Below are positions 38,793 to 49,370 of a DNA stretch of 64,000 nt, one piece after another. The position numbers were made by a program, and so were the translations under genes. Under the pieces are notes generated by a model. The model saw only the letters and a program-made list of their open reading frames with translations, ran no database searches and was not told where the DNA came from. Source of the DNA: Bedellia somnulentella (Eukaryota > Arthropoda > Insecta > Lepidoptera > Bedelliidae); contig OY755198.1 of the NCBI GenBank assembly GCA_963576735.1, forward strand, positions 2,914,001 through 2,978,000, written 5' to 3'. Within the stretch, counting starts at the first letter, position 1; each line of letters starts with the position of its first letter.

Positions 38793-38889
38793 GGTAATCA
38801 TTGGTTTTAAGTATGATGTAGGATCAGAATAGAATAAACCTTACTTTATTTGTAGATTTATTAAATATGGTTTGTAGGCCGCTGATCTA

Positions 38890-38957
38890 TATACATACAT
38901 ACGTCGTTAATACCCATTGTGGTAAGCAGAGACTATTGATCACCACTTTGTACGATA
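38890..38957 (-). mobile_element. RTE-1 terminal fragment
   Basis: CATACATACGTCGTTAATAC to CACCACTTTGTACGAT. Confidence 0.7.
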
Positions 38958-38998
38958 TTTTTTTTTATTATTTATTGTATGTAGTGTATTCATATAGG

Positions 38999-39213
38999 GC
39001 TGTGTAGTGTTGGCTTAAAATAGCACTACCCCATCTCTTCTCGTTACGTAAAAGGTGACTAATTTTTAATGGATTTTTGGACGATACCTTTGGACACCTA
39101 TCACCAACAACCTTTTTTTACCATTTTTACTTCCAAAAGTGGCTGAGGAATATCTAATACCTTAGTTCTGGCCCCTTCTAGGAATTTATAGGCGTGAGTA
39201 TATGTACGTATGT
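38999..39213 (+). repeat. SINE-A (A1), gapped
   Basis: GCTGTGTAGTGTTGGC with losses around CGTTACGTAAAAGG; tail TATGTACGTATG. Confidence 0.85.
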
Positions 39214-39423
39214 GTGTAAATGTAAACTATCAATCATTTATTAAACCTTCTATTTAATTTTGAATTATTAATTTCATCATTCTCGTATCGGAATAATATT
39301 AACGCTTTACTTATTTTCTATTTAATTAAATTGGATTCTTGATTTATTACAACTCACTGTCAACTGTCAGAAGCTTGAGATAATATAAGAAAATTGGGAC
39401 TAAATACTGTTTTATTATAATTA

Positions 39424-39697
39424 AACATACAAACATACATATACTCACGGCTATATATCCCTAGAAGGGGTAGCCAGAGCTAAGGAATTAGAAATTCCTC
39501 AGCCACTTTTGGAAGTTGCATGGGGAAAAGATGGTAAAATAAAGGTTGTTGGTGATGGGTTTCCAACCGCATCGCACAAAAATCCCTTAAAATCCCCCAA
39601 TACCGTTAGTCGCCTCTTACGTACACCCACCGGAAGAAATGGGGTAGTGCTATTCTAAGCCAACACTACACAGCTTCTGAGCCGACACTACACAGCT
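39424..39697 (-). repeat. SINE-A (A1) with duplicated 5' end
   Basis: Full copy to about 39674, then a second CTGAGCCGACACTACACAGC: the first 20 bases of the SINE are repeated head to tail. Confidence 0.9.
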
Positions 39698-39743
39698 TAT
39701 AACTAAAATTATTTGTTTTAATACAAACGTATCATAAAGCTAA

Positions 39744-39832
39744 TTTTGATGGTAATAAATAAAGAATAAATAAAGGAAAGAAAAATTTCGACACAGGCGG
39801 GAATCGAACCCGCGACCTCGGGTATACGCCCC
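39744..39832 (-). repeat. tRNA-like element, 3' half, second copy
   Basis: Minus strand GGGCGTATACCCGAGGTCGC, GGGTTCGATTCCCGCC then TGTGTCGAAATTTTTC, as at 30937. Cut in the anticodon arm. Confidence 0.55.
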
Positions 39833-39847
39833 GATATTCATCCATCC

Positions 39848-39995
39848 AGTTGGATATCCATCACCAACAACCTTAATTTTACCACCTTTTCCCCACTTCA
39901 CTTCCAAAAGTGGCTGAATAATTTCTGATTCCTTAGCTCTGGCTACCCCTTCTAGGGATCTATAGCCGTGAGTATATGTATGTATGTATGTATGA
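39848..39995 (+). repeat. SINE-A (A1), 5'-truncated
   Basis: CAGTTGGATATCCATCACC to (TATG)4. Confidence 0.85.
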
Positions 39996-40019
39996 CACAC
40001 AATCAAGAAAAAGCGTGGG

Positions 40020-40262
40020 TTGCTCGATATAGCACAGCGTGTTAGAAGGTTTTCCAGATTTTTAAACTAATGGTCCTATCCATTCGAAGGTCGTCTTGAA
40101 GAGATCGCTTTTAGTGTTATCACTGGTCTTATGACCGCCAATCGTACTTTTAAAGAAAAGAAAAAAGAGAGATTTTAAAGAAAAGAGAGAATCTTTTGTT
40201 ATTTAATTCTGGCTATCTGTGTTTCTCCTTTTTGAAGTGTAATAAAGAGTTTTCTTTTCTAT
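40020..40262 (+). repeat. LINE 3' UTR relic
   Basis: GCTCGATATAGCACAGCGTG, TCGCTTTTAGTGTTATCAC, GACCGCCAATCG and AATAAAGAG; a word pattern common in lepidopteran LINE 3' UTRs. Clade not assigned. Confidence 0.5.
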
Positions 40263-40289
40263 TCTATATTAACTATTCTTTATTCTTCC

Positions 40290-40534
40290 ATACATACATA
40301 TACTCACGGCTATAAATCCCTTAACGCGGTAGCCAGAGCTTTGGAACGATAAATTCCTCACCCACTTTTGGAAGTTGATTGGGGAAAAGATGATAATAAT
40401 AAATGTTTTTGGTGACGGGTCTCAACCACATCGCCCAAAAATCATTTGAAAAGCTCCTATACCCTTAGTCGCCTTTTACGATCACCCACGGGTAGAAATG
40501 GGGTAGTATTATTCTAAGCCGACACACCACGGCA
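40290..40534 (-). repeat. SINE-A (A2), full length
   Basis: CATA tail to GCCGACACACCACGGC. Confidence 0.9.
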
Positions 40535-40959
40535 AGTTTTTAAAAATTCCTTAAATTTTTAATATTCAAAATTTCTAATAAATTATCAACGTTCTTTTTA
40601 TCTCACGTTGGAGTTTTACCCTTTAGTATAGGTATGCTAACATAAAGCTCGGAAGGTATCCTAACTAAACAAATATTTCAGTCTACAACATTAACGTCTA
40701 TTAAACCGTACCTTTGTTCAACGACCAGTATGATTATAATGTTTCTTTGCATAATTATTACCGATCAAAGCCTTAATTATGTGAAAAGGGACAGATGGAA
40801 GGAACCTACCAAGAATGACTACGGCATAGACACCTGCTACGAAGGACTCGTAGTCGTTAGGTGAGGAAGCTTTAAGTTAAGGCTTAAATTAAAAGTTTGA
40901 TAGGTTTTTAAGTTTAAGAGAGATGGTCCAAAATCATCGGTAATTTTTTTATCAAACTT
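40535..40959. other. No feature recognised
   Basis: Single-copy-looking DNA; GACACCTGCTACGAAGGACT also has an echo near 34080 (CGTAGCAGGTGTCTACG). Confidence 0.35.
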
Positions 40960-41105
40960 GCTGTTTAGAGTTGGCTTAGAATTGCACTCCCCATTTCAAC
41001 CCGTGGGTGTTTGCAAGAGGCGACTAAGGACTCGGGCTTTTAAAGAAGTGGTTGGGTGATGCAGTTGGACACCCATTACTGATACTACTTTATTTCATAA
41101 CATTT
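40960..41105 (+). repeat. SINE-A (A3), 5' half
   Basis: GCTGTTTAGAGTTGGCTTAG to TACTGATACTACTTTATTTC. Confidence 0.8.
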
Positions 41106-41221
41106 TTCATGTAAAAAAAGGTTAAAAGAAACGATTTTGAGCGATATAAATTAACTTGAGAAATTAAAATAATTATTAAATTGATAAAAATTTGATATTT
41201 ATAATTAGAACTTTTAAATAT

Positions 41222-41476
41222 TACATACATACATGTATACATAAAGTCACGGCTATAGATCCCTAGAAGGGGTAGCCAAAGCTCAGGAATTAAAAATTCC
41301 TCAGCGACTTTTGGAAATTTTAGTGGGGAAAAGATGGTGGAATAAAGGTTGCCGGTGATGGGTCTCCAACCGCATCGCCCAAAAATCCTTTAAAAACCCC
41401 AATACCGTTAGTTGCCTTTTACGTACACCTACCAGAAGAAATGGGGTAGTGCTATTTTTAAGCCGACACTACACGA
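41222..41476 (-). repeat. SINE-A (A1), full length
   Basis: CATACATACATGTATACATA tail to GCCGACACTACACG. Confidence 0.9.
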
Positions 41477-41494
41477 CACTATTTTAAATATTAG

Positions 41495-41580
41495 AAGTGA
41501 CGTTCAGAAGTATTAGTACCTCTGCCAACCCCTTCGGGGATGTTCGGCGTGAACGTTTAGGTTGTGTTATGTTTAATTTA
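41495..41580 (+). repeat. SINE-B 3' fragment
   Basis: GTGACGTTCAGAAGTATTAG, CCCCTTCGGGGATGTTCGGC; tail decayed. Confidence 0.85.
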
Positions 41581-41583
41581 AAT

Positions 41584-41712
41584 TCACCAATCTTTTCATA
41601 CATGCCCTTCAATTGTTTACACTTCGGACGCCTATTTTTTTGAGCAGTTTCTTTATTTAAATGAAATGTGTCTTCCGTGGTCGTCGATCTACCGACAGTA
41701 CCATCCAATTTT
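41584..41712 (-). mobile_element. RTE-1 fragment without 3' end
   Basis: CACCAATCTTTTCATACATG to GTCGTCGATCTACCGACAG. Confidence 0.65.
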
Positions 41713-41845
41713 TTCCCATTTTTCCTTTTATTTTCATCACTTTTCAAGGTTCCGTACTTTAAGATAAAACGGGGCCCTCTTACTGCCTTCGCTGTCAGTT
41801 CGTATTCTCCATTCATATAATTATTATCATATTATCATTCGTATT

Positions 41846-42063
41846 CTCCAGGTTGTATCTTAAAAACTGTGATAAATAGAAGGCTGATATTTTCGCATAT
41901 TAAATTCCTTTGTTGCCGCTATAACAACAAATACTAAAAAGTAAATAATATATATGAAGGACCATGAAATAAACGTGTTTTTTTTCGGTTTTTTCGTCGT
42001 GATTATATAATACTGATGGTAGTAAGGAACCCTTTGTGCGTCAGCCGACCCGTACTTGGCTAG
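41846..42063 (-). repeat. Dispersed repeat with CTAGT edge
   Basis: CAGGTTGTATCTTAAAAACT, TTTGTTGCCGCTATAACAAC and CCGTACTTGGCTAGT are parts of a common lepidopteran interspersed repeat; class uncertain. Confidence 0.4.
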
Positions 42064-42147
42064 TTTTTATTTCTCTTCTAAATTCAACTTAACCATCGCG
42101 ATATTGCACTCATATGATAAAAAAAAGGAATTTTGCCACAACAATAA

Positions 42148-42205
42148 CATACAAATAGCTCAGCCATGTCGGTAACCCCACGATGTTTTCTGTCACCACA
42201 TCTTT
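42148..42205 (-). repeat. SINE-B short fragment
   Basis: ATAGCTCAGCCATGTCGGTA to GATGTTTTCTGTCACC. Confidence 0.55.
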
Positions 42206-42459
42206 TGAAAACTTTGTAAATGTTCGTATACAGAAATGTATACTCTGAAATTGGAGTTGGTTTTGCCAAAATTAATTAATATGTTACATATTCTTGTTCA
42301 GTACTTTTTCGAGTACACCTGTTTCTCAAATACTCCTTGTAACTTAAGCGAGTTTCGCAAAAACCAATTACAAGTGGCTCCGAAGTTTTTGTATAATATT
42401 TTTACGAAAAAGGATCTGCTGTCTCAAAAAGACAAAATATTCAGGATCTCATAAGAGTT

Positions 42460-42687
42460 TGCCTTGTAGTATCGGCTTAGAATAGTACTACCCCGTTTCT
42501 GCCAACGGGTATTGGGGCTTACAAGGGATTTTTAGGCGATGCGGTTGTAGACCTATCACCAACAACTTTTACTTTACCATCTTTTCTCCACTCAATTTAC
42601 CAAAAGTGGCTGAGGAATTTCTAATTCCTTAGATCTGGCTACCCCTTCTAGGGATTTGAAGCCGTGAGTATATGTCTGCATGTATGT
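42460..42687 (+). repeat. SINE-A (A1) with 9-bp target duplication
   Basis: ATAAGAGTT at 42451-42459 and 42688-42696; 5' end GCCTTGTAGTATCGG. Confidence 0.9.
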
Positions 42688-42775
42688 ATAAGAGTTAATA
42701 TAAATATATTGTATAATGATTAAGTTATTATTTTTGTTTAATTGCAGTTTAGGGAAGCATTAGGTGACTTTGCAT

Positions 42776-42953
42776 GTTGGGGTGCTTAAATAGTTTTTAG
42801 GGCGATGCGGTTGGGCACCCGTCATCAGAAACCTTTCATATTTCAATTAACTTTTCATATTTAATCTTTTCCTAACACAACTTTCGGAATTGCTTAGGGA
42901 ATTTTATTATCCCAAAGGTTTGGCTACCCCCTCTTCGGATTTAAGAAATAATA
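42776..42953 (+). repeat. SINE-A, degenerate
   Basis: TAGGGCGATGCGGTTGGGCA to TTTGGCTACCCCCTCTTCGG; no tail. Confidence 0.65.
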
Positions 42954-43059
42954 AATGTCTTAAAATATATATGTTTATAAAATTAAGCATTATATACATA
43001 CATTTATAAAATCTATCTATTTAAAATAAATAAAAGAAGTGTTATATTTGAAGAAAGCA

Positions 43060-43145
43060 AAAAATTGGGCTAAAGATTTTCTGTTTTGAAACTCTGGCTG
43101 CCCATTTAGCAAAACTAGAGCCATGACTATTCATACGTAGTTTAC
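43060..43145 (+). repeat. SINE-A 3' relic
   Basis: AAACTCTGGCTGCCCATTTA, GAGCCATGACTATTC. Confidence 0.4.
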
Positions 43146-43483
43146 TGTCACACTGAATTAATTCGAGTCACTCCGAAAAAAAAAGAAAACGAAGCGTATA
43201 ACTAAACTTCAATCAACGCATCAAATATACGGGAAAGCTTTCAAACTTATTTCAATTTTGTCCCTAATGCAAGCTTTTGCACCAAAACTTTTCTGTCAAA
43301 GGTAGGCAAAGTGCTAAATTTCGAAAGCTCAAAGCTCTGTGCGAATTGCTGAACTAGTAACGATGACTGAATCATAATGACTTAAAATTCTTTGACGCAA
43401 ATCAAATGCGCTAGCGGAATACAGATAACGATGGACCGGGAGCGAACACCCAGCTTTATGAGCAAAACAGATTGAGTATTTTA
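43146..43483. other. No feature recognised
   Basis: Mixed-composition DNA; no open frame with splice sites. Confidence 0.4.
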
Positions 43484-43538
43484 CTACTGGCTACCCTTCT
43501 AGTTATTTATAGCCGTAAGTATATGTTTGTATGTATGT
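43484..43538 (+). repeat. SINE-A 3' end
   Basis: ACTGGCTACCCTTCTAGTTA, AGCCGTAAGTATATG and a TATG tail. Confidence 0.75.
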
Positions 43539-43765
43539 AAATATTTTTATTCGATAGTAAACATGGCAATGAAATATTAATTTGAATATTTTTCATTTAG
43601 AATTAGTAATTGTAAAGTAATAATTTTTTTAAGATTTTTGTTGATGTTTGACAATATCACGTAGTGACGACAGGCAAATGAAGCGAAATTTTTAGCAAAA
43701 ATGTTGTTGATTACAAAACACTTCACGAATTTGTGATCTCAAATGAAATTATTACAATATTATAC

Positions 43766-43930
43766 TGTTATTATATTATTAGCTAGACGGCGAACTTACT
43801 CGCACACTAGCAGCGTCATAAAAATTCGTACATCGCGGTATCGAAATGTTTTTCTAGCTAAACATAAAATTAAATTCTAAGTTGGTACACAGCAGGGTGT
43901 ACTGGCCAGTATATCTATACTGTTCCCACA
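43766..43930 (+). repeat. LTR of an LTR retrotransposon with PBS-like leader
   Basis: TGTTATTATATTATTAGC at the left, TACTGTTCCCACA at the right (TG...CA, 165 bp). One base later TGGTGACCCCCGACAACAAC looks like a primer-binding/leader sequence of a Ty3-type element. Gag/pol sequence is not found after it, so the internal region is lost or truncated. Confidence 0.6.
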
Positions 43931-44060
43931 GTGGTGACCCCCGACAACAACATGACTTTCTGATGATCTTTCTACTATATTACTCCTATGAATTTCGATA
44001 TTTTATTAATAAACTGCAAAAACTAATGTCTTTGAAATAACATTGAAGTTCAAATACTGC

Positions 44061-44274
44061 TCCCTAGATGGGGTAGCCAGAGCTAAGGAATTTAAAAATT
44101 CCTCAGCCACTTTTGGAAGTTGCACGGGGAAAAGATAATGAAATAAAAGTTGTTGGTGATGGCCCTCCAACCCTTACAAAAAAAACCCTCAAAAGCCCCA
44201 ATACCGTAAGTCGCCTCTTATGTACACCCACCGGATGAAATGGGGTAGTGCTATTCTAAGCCGACACTACACAG
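44061..44274 (-). repeat. SINE-A (A1), tail missing
   Basis: Starts CTCCCTAGATGGGGTAGCC, so the copy is broken just inside the GCCGTGAG box. Confidence 0.9.
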
Positions 44275-44276
44275 CA

Positions 44277-44763
44277 ACACCTAACATAAACTCCTGATTA
44301 ATGGTAACAATATTAAATTAATTAAATAAAAAATGTAATAATGGCACCTTTTTATTTGAAACCAAAATAACAAACAACTGTATTATTTAATTATTTGATT
44401 GACAATTGTATATACTCTGTGAAAGACTTTTTAGCAAAATGTAATATTTGATGAAAAATTAAAGCTTGACTATTTTATTAAATGTAACCAATTTTAAAAC
44501 AATATAATAAGTATTTACACGCCGCAAGGTAGAACAAGATGAACTATTTAAAAAAAACCTACCACCTTATTTAACTCTTGTTTCTCGTAAATAAACGCTT
44601 TTTTTTATAATCAAAAGGCAATGTAGTTCAGAATCCATATGACCGAGAAACTTTCGTGTTACTAACTTTCCTCTACTCATTTTCTGAAGAATATCTAGTT
44701 TTGATGAGCTACTCCTCATTAATAATTATAATTTAGTGTATAACTGAAAAAAAATATTTCAAA
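44277..44763. other. No feature recognised
   Basis: AT-rich, apparently single copy. Confidence 0.4.
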
Positions 44764-45043
44764 TCAACTCAAAACTCTTATCAGTTTCAATACCATGATG
44801 TTAAATGACTTAAATATTAATTTCCCAAATTCTACACGTAGGCTCCCGGCCTGCGCTATAAACACGATTGCAAAGCATGCATCCGCATTAGGCGATACAT
44901 TAAGAAATTGGGTCACCATTACGCCATTAATCTCTGAGAGATGCCAAATAGAGCCTCCAAGTACAACCTCCAAATATACATTACATTCACTTCACTACAT
45001 ACATCTAGCTTTAGATGTGGTTTGTGAAAATAGCTGGGAATAG
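44764..45043. other. Unassigned open segment, both strands open
   Basis: Plus: acceptor-like CTCTTATCAG then an open frame including RLPACAINTIAKHASALGDT, ending SWE stop. Minus: EVVLGGSIWHLSEINGVMVT...FGKLIFKSFN ending VLS stop. Base composition is more even than around it. Probably coding or transposon-derived, but strand and family are undetermined. Confidence 0.3.
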
Positions 45044-45125
45044 TTTCATGATTGATTCAATAATTCAAAAGTGAAGACTACAAATGTTTGTACATATATA
45101 CATATTATATAATTAAATTAAATTT

Positions 45126-45376
45126 GCCGTGTAGTGTTGGCTTAGAATAACACTACCTAATTTCTACCCGTGGGTGGTCGTAAGAGGCGACTAAGGGTAT
45201 AGGGGCTTATTAAGTGATTTTTGGGCGATGTGGTTTTAGACCCGTCACCAAAAACATTTATTTATTATTACCATCTCTTCCCCAATCAACTTCCAAAAGT
45301 GGCCGAGGAATTTCTCATTCCAAAGCTCTGGCTACCCTGTTGAGGGATTTATAGCCGAGAGTATATGTATGTATGA
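45126..45376 (+). repeat. SINE-A (A2), full length
   Basis: GCCGTGTAGTGTTGGC to TATGTATG. Confidence 0.9.
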
Positions 45377-46145
45377 CATGTATGTATATAATTATTTAAA
45401 CAACTTTTTACTTTCTAACTTTGGGAGTCTGAAAATGTTTCTCATACCTTTTATGTAATCATGATCATTTGTTTTAAAAAAACTTGTAACCGAAACCTGT
45501 TACCATAAAAAACATAATAACAAATAATTCGACTAGTTAATAATAATGTTTTTTATATAGTCCTCAGCCCATATATGTCCCCACCAAGAGGCTCGAGCCT
45601 ACTCTACATATAGGGTGACTTGGCGTTAGTCCACCCAGTGGCCAATTGTATGTTATATAGTACTGAACTAATGATCGATAGTTTGTATCATTCATTCATT
45701 CATTTAATTATTTGTTCAAACTTGCAACAATTATGTTATTCACATATGGATTTTACATGAGGTGATTTTTTTAGGGTTCTACATTTCTATTATTTGAACA
45801 AGTATTAACAAGACATTGTAACAAATGTTATGAAAGATATTGAAAAACTTAATGTATTTTTATTATAACTTTTTGAAAACATCTTACATGTAAATGTTAA
45901 GGAATTTTTGGATGACCAGAATAATAAATAGAGTGCCTCGATTTCTCTACAACTAGTCTTCCAATAAAAATAAAAATAATAATTGCCACACCCTAACGGG
46001 ACGTCACCTCTACTTTTAACAATTTTATCATCCTATCCACTTGTGATATGCAAATAAAATGAATTGAGTTGAATTCGTATTATCACTATATTGAATAACT
46101 TTTGAGCTGTCTCTAATTTTTATTTTACAAAATAAAAACTTTTTA
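45377..46145. other. No gene; one old dispersed repeat
   Basis: 45560-45655 (CCCATATATGTCCCCACC, AGTCCACCCAGTGGCCAAT) is a degenerate copy of a common lepidopteran repeat. The remainder is AT-rich. Confidence 0.35.
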
Positions 46146-46322
46146 TTCGATTTTTATTGGATTTTTGGGCGATGCGGTTGGAGACCCATCGCCAAAAACC
46201 TTTATTTTTACCATCTTTTCCCCACTCAACTTCCAAAAGTGGCTGAGGAATTTCTGATTCCTTAGCTCTGGTTACCCCTTCTAGGAAAATATAGCCGTGA
46301 GTATATTTATGTATGTATATGT
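46146..46322 (+). repeat. SINE-A, 5'-truncated
   Basis: TTTTTATTGGATTTTTGGGC to GCCGTGAGTATATTTATG; same type as 34687. Confidence 0.9.
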
Positions 46323-46411
46323 AAAATAAAATAAATAATTTAATACTAAATTATTTTTTTATAAGCAGAAACATTAGAATATTTTTGTAAGCCTAATTAT
46401 TTTTTTTAAAA

Positions 46412-46783
46412 CATTACATAACATAACATAAACGTTCACGCCGTTGATCCCCGAAGGGGTTGGCAGAGGTACCAATACTCCTAAACTCACATGGCAAGCG
46501 CCATCTAGTTTCCAGAGAAGGTACCCACGTTTTGCTTAGACAGTGTACTCACGTGATAGGGGGCAGGCCTATCGCCGTTTTGTACGAATACACTGTCACA
46601 TGACTAAGTACAACTCAGCCATGTGGGTTTCCTCACGATGTTTTCCCTCACCGTTAGCAACCATGATAAATTAACCACACATTTGACTTTAGAAAAGACA
46701 AATTGGTGTAGGCCCGTCCCAGGATTGGAACTCACGCCCTTCTGTTTTTCGGGCGGGTGTTCTACCCAATGGACTATCATGTC
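46412..46783 (-). repeat. SINE-B (B2 head), full length
   Basis: TTACATAACATAACATAAACG tail. The head carries CGCCCTTCTGTTTTTCGGGC in its anticodon region and AACTCACATGGCAAGCGCC in the body, unlike B1 copies. Confidence 0.95.
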
Positions 46784-46942
46784 GCGCTTTTTTTTAAAAA
46801 TCGGAATTTTATTAGTATAAAGATAAAAGGAGAGGTCTTTCTACGGTTCGTCTAAATTATGTTGTCTGATTCGTTAAATAAACACAATTTCATTATTAAA
46901 CATTGTGTAAATAAGTTGAGAACAACCTAGCAATACACTTAC

Positions 46943-47044
46943 TGTAAAACAGAACTGTTTCGACATATTACAGCGGCAATATGACAATAGTTCTCTAAAG
47001 AATGTTCGGTGTACAATGGCGTTCCCGCGAAAACTGGCCGCCAT
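46943..47044 (-). CDS. First coding exon of an uncharacterised gene
   Basis: Minus strand: CCAAAATGGCGGCC opens 34 codons (MAASFRGNAIVHRTFFRELL, then SYCRCNMSKQFCFT), followed by the perfect donor ACA|GTAAGT; phase 0. An upstream in-frame ATG (47069) is possible but AAAATGG is the better context. The region is CpG-rich against an AT-rich background, as expected for a housekeeping promoter and exon 1. The FRELLSYCR helix vaguely recalls LYR-type small mitochondrial proteins, which is speculation. Downstream exons may include 33521 and 32628. Confidence 0.5.
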
Positions 47045-47160
47045 TTTGGAACGTTCCGAAATGAGCATTCTTTTAACACGGAAAGTTTGAGCGCGGGTTT
47101 TAGTCTGTGCGGTTTGTTTCTTAAAAGTTGTTTTTGATTTTCTTTTATAGTATGCAATGG
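47045..47160 (-). promoter_or_regulatory. CpG-rich promoter-like segment
   Basis: Minus strand GAACGTTCCAAAATGGCGGC overlaps a YY1/Pho-like GCCAT core. CpG words GCGCGGG, GCGGTTT and CGGAACG cluster here. Confidence 0.35.
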
Positions 47161-47407
47161 TTGAATACTTTTTCTGGAATTAAATCTAATATAATATAAA
47201 TCACGTGTTACAGTGTCTTTTTATCAAACTCCTCCGAAATCGAATAAATGAAATTTTGCATAAACATTCGGTAGGTCCGAGAAGATTTATGATTCCTCTG
47301 TTTATTATAATGAGGAATGTGAATTAAATATGTGTATAATTTTATATTTACAATGCTTTTCTTTCTGGGGGCTTACGTATTTGTTTAAGCATAGTGATAT
47401 TTTATAA

Positions 47408-47606
47408 ATACATACATACATTAACACACGGCTTTAAATCCCATAAAGGGGTAGCCAGAGCTTTAGAGATAGAAACTCCTTAGCCATATTTCGAATTTAA
47501 TAGGATAAGATGGTAGATACAAAGTATAGTTGGTGATGAGTCTCCAACCGCATCGCCCAATAACCACTTAAAAAAGACACAAACCCGAAGAGTAGAAAAA
47601 GGGTGT
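47408..47606 (-). repeat. SINE-A (A3), 5' end missing
   Basis: ATACATTAACACACGGC to AATAACCACTTAAAAAAG. Confidence 0.75.
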
Positions 47607-47673
47607 GTGTGTAAGTATGTATGTGCTAATTTTGCATCCCGCTATGATCAACTAGGAAGTTTTTAATATTAAA

Positions 47674-47808
47674 ATGAGTGACAAGAAACTTGGCTCGACG
47701 CCAGCTGTGTCGGGTTGTAAGAATTACTTTTCAATTATTGACTACGAATGCGGGCTTGAGATGTCGGTACTGAATTCAGTGGCATTGCATGTTATTGCCT
47801 CTTTATGA
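47674..47808 (+). CDS. Small open frame, 44 codons
   Basis: AAAATGAG start, MSDKKLGSTPAVSGCKNYFS to LHVIASL then TGA. Balanced codon composition in a repeat-free gap. Not recognised; could be a 5' exon, a short gene or chance. Confidence 0.25.
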   Translation: MSDKKLGSTPAVSGCKNYFSIIDYECGLEMSVLNSVALHVIASL

Positions 47809-47821
47809 ATCCATACATAAA

Positions 47822-48044
47822 TATACATACATACATATACTCACGGCTATAAATACCTTAACGGGGTAGCCAGAGTTTTGGAATGAGAAATTCCTCAGCC
47901 ACTTTTGGAAGTTGATTGGGGAAAAGATAGTAATAATAAATGTTTTTGGTGACGGGTCTCCAACCACATCGCCCAAAAATCACTTAAAAAGCCCTATACC
48001 CTTAGTCGCCTCTTACGATCAGCTACTAAGCCAACACTACACAG
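47822..48044 (-). repeat. SINE-A (A2), gapped 5' end
   Basis: CATA tail to CTTACGATCAGCTACTAAGC CAACACTACACAG. Confidence 0.9.
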
Positions 48045-48046
48045 AC

Positions 48047-48289
48047 CTTACTAATATTATAAATCGGAAAGGGAGTTTGTTTGTTTGTTCCGCTTTCACG
48101 CCGTAATTACTAAACCGATTACTTTGACATTTTGCAAATTTATAGTTAAAGATCCAGAATAAACAATAGAGTACTTTTTATTGCGAAAAAATATATGTTC
48201 TTGAGAGAATGAGTAAGTTTGTTATAGTTGTGCTTTATACTGCAATATAACCGAATTCCACGTGGGCAAAGCCGTGGGCGGAAAGCTAG
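48047..48289 (+). mobile_element. Short non-autonomous Helitron relative
   Basis: CTTACTAATATTATAAATCG at the left, CGTGGGCAAAGCCGTGGGCG and AAAGCTAG|T at the right. Same end pattern as 29647-30195; the leading TC is mutated. Confidence 0.6.
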
Positions 48290-48349
48290 TCCCTTATAAA
48301 GCTTTAATTCCGTTTCTAAAACCCGTACAAAACCCATTTAGAATCAAAG

Positions 48350-48480
48350 AAAGGGGTTAGTGCTACATTAAGCTCACACAGCTCACATGCACAGTATTGT
48401 ATGTAAAATTCGAGCTTACTTCGATAAAATAAATTCCTTGACCGCTTTTGGAAGTTGAATGGGAAAACCATGTTAAAATT
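48350..48480 (-). repeat. Degenerate SINE-A pieces
   Basis: AAATTCCTTGACCGCTTTTG with TTGAATGGGAAAACC, and GGGGTTAGTGCTACATTAAG nearby, in scrambled order. Confidence 0.45.
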
Positions 48481-48570
48481 ATGCCTGCCAAAATGTTTTT
48501 ACGGTCGATTAATTTATTAGAGTAATTAAACATCTAAATCAAGGTTTCATTTTCCTCATTCACGATATCA

Positions 48571-48645
48571 TTTGCCATTAGGGTAGGCAGATACTATCAA
48601 TCACAATATTTGTAAGATTCTGTCATACCTCTAATACTTCAGTCT
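48571..48645 (-). mobile_element. RTE relic
   Basis: CCATTAGGGTAGGCAGATAC and TGTCATACCTCTAATACTTC. Confidence 0.45.
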
Positions 48646-48699
48646 ATCACAGTCGGTCAATATATTATTTTTCTATCTGAAACTATCTACTTACTTCCA

Positions 48700-48927
48700 A
48701 ATACATACATATACTCACGGCTATGAATCCCTTAAAGGGATCAGAAATTCCTCAGCCACTCTTGGAAGTTGCGTAGGGAAAAGATGGTGGAATAAGGGTT
48801 GTTGGTGATGGGTCTCCAACCGCATCGTCCGAAAATCTCTTAAAAGCCCCCAATACTGTAAGTCGCCTCTTACGTAAACCCACCGGAAGAAATGAGGTAG
48901 CCCTATTCTAAGCCGACACTACACGGC
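48700..48927 (-). repeat. SINE-A (A1), small deletion
   Basis: CTTAAAGGGATCAGAAATTC shows loss of GTAGCCAGAGC; ends GCCGACACTACACGGC. Confidence 0.9.
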
Positions 48928-49370
48928 GAAACTAATTTATACTAACGACATTAGTTCTCATTTGGCTCGGGCAAACTAAGACTGGCTAGACTTTCTATCC
49001 ATCTTAATTCTTTGATGATCTGGTGATTCAGCTTTGTTATTATTGAACTGGGTAAAATCTCTCACAATTTTAAGTTGCTAGGAAAATGACAGCTATTTTC
49101 ATAGCGAAACGCCTTACGGTATTTTACTCTGGGGTAGAGCACCTGATGTTAGTTCATATTTATTCTCCAATCTAATGGATATAACAAAGTACATGAAATC
49201 ATTCATGAATCATTAAATGAGTTTCTTATGATTCTTCTCACAACAATACACATTTCAAATCCGAAGAAGACGAATATTTTAAATAGGTACTAAGTAACAA
49301 TTTTCATTCAAAAAACAAAGAAATATTTTAATTATTTTATTTTATGATTTAATCACCCCAAGCATCAAAC
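48928..49370. other. Mostly unrecognised; possible LINE relic
   Basis: GGTATTTTACTCTGGGGTAGAGCACC and TATTCTCCAATCTAATGG near 49118-49180 echo the RT C-terminal region of the LINE at 24.8 kb (SYGILLWGRAADVGSIFILQ), in plus orientation. Confidence 0.35.

Noticed and set aside
42740..42777. Possible exon after TTTTTGTTTAATTGCAG
   Set aside because: Reads FREALGDFACWGA then stop within a SINE-A relic; no donor.
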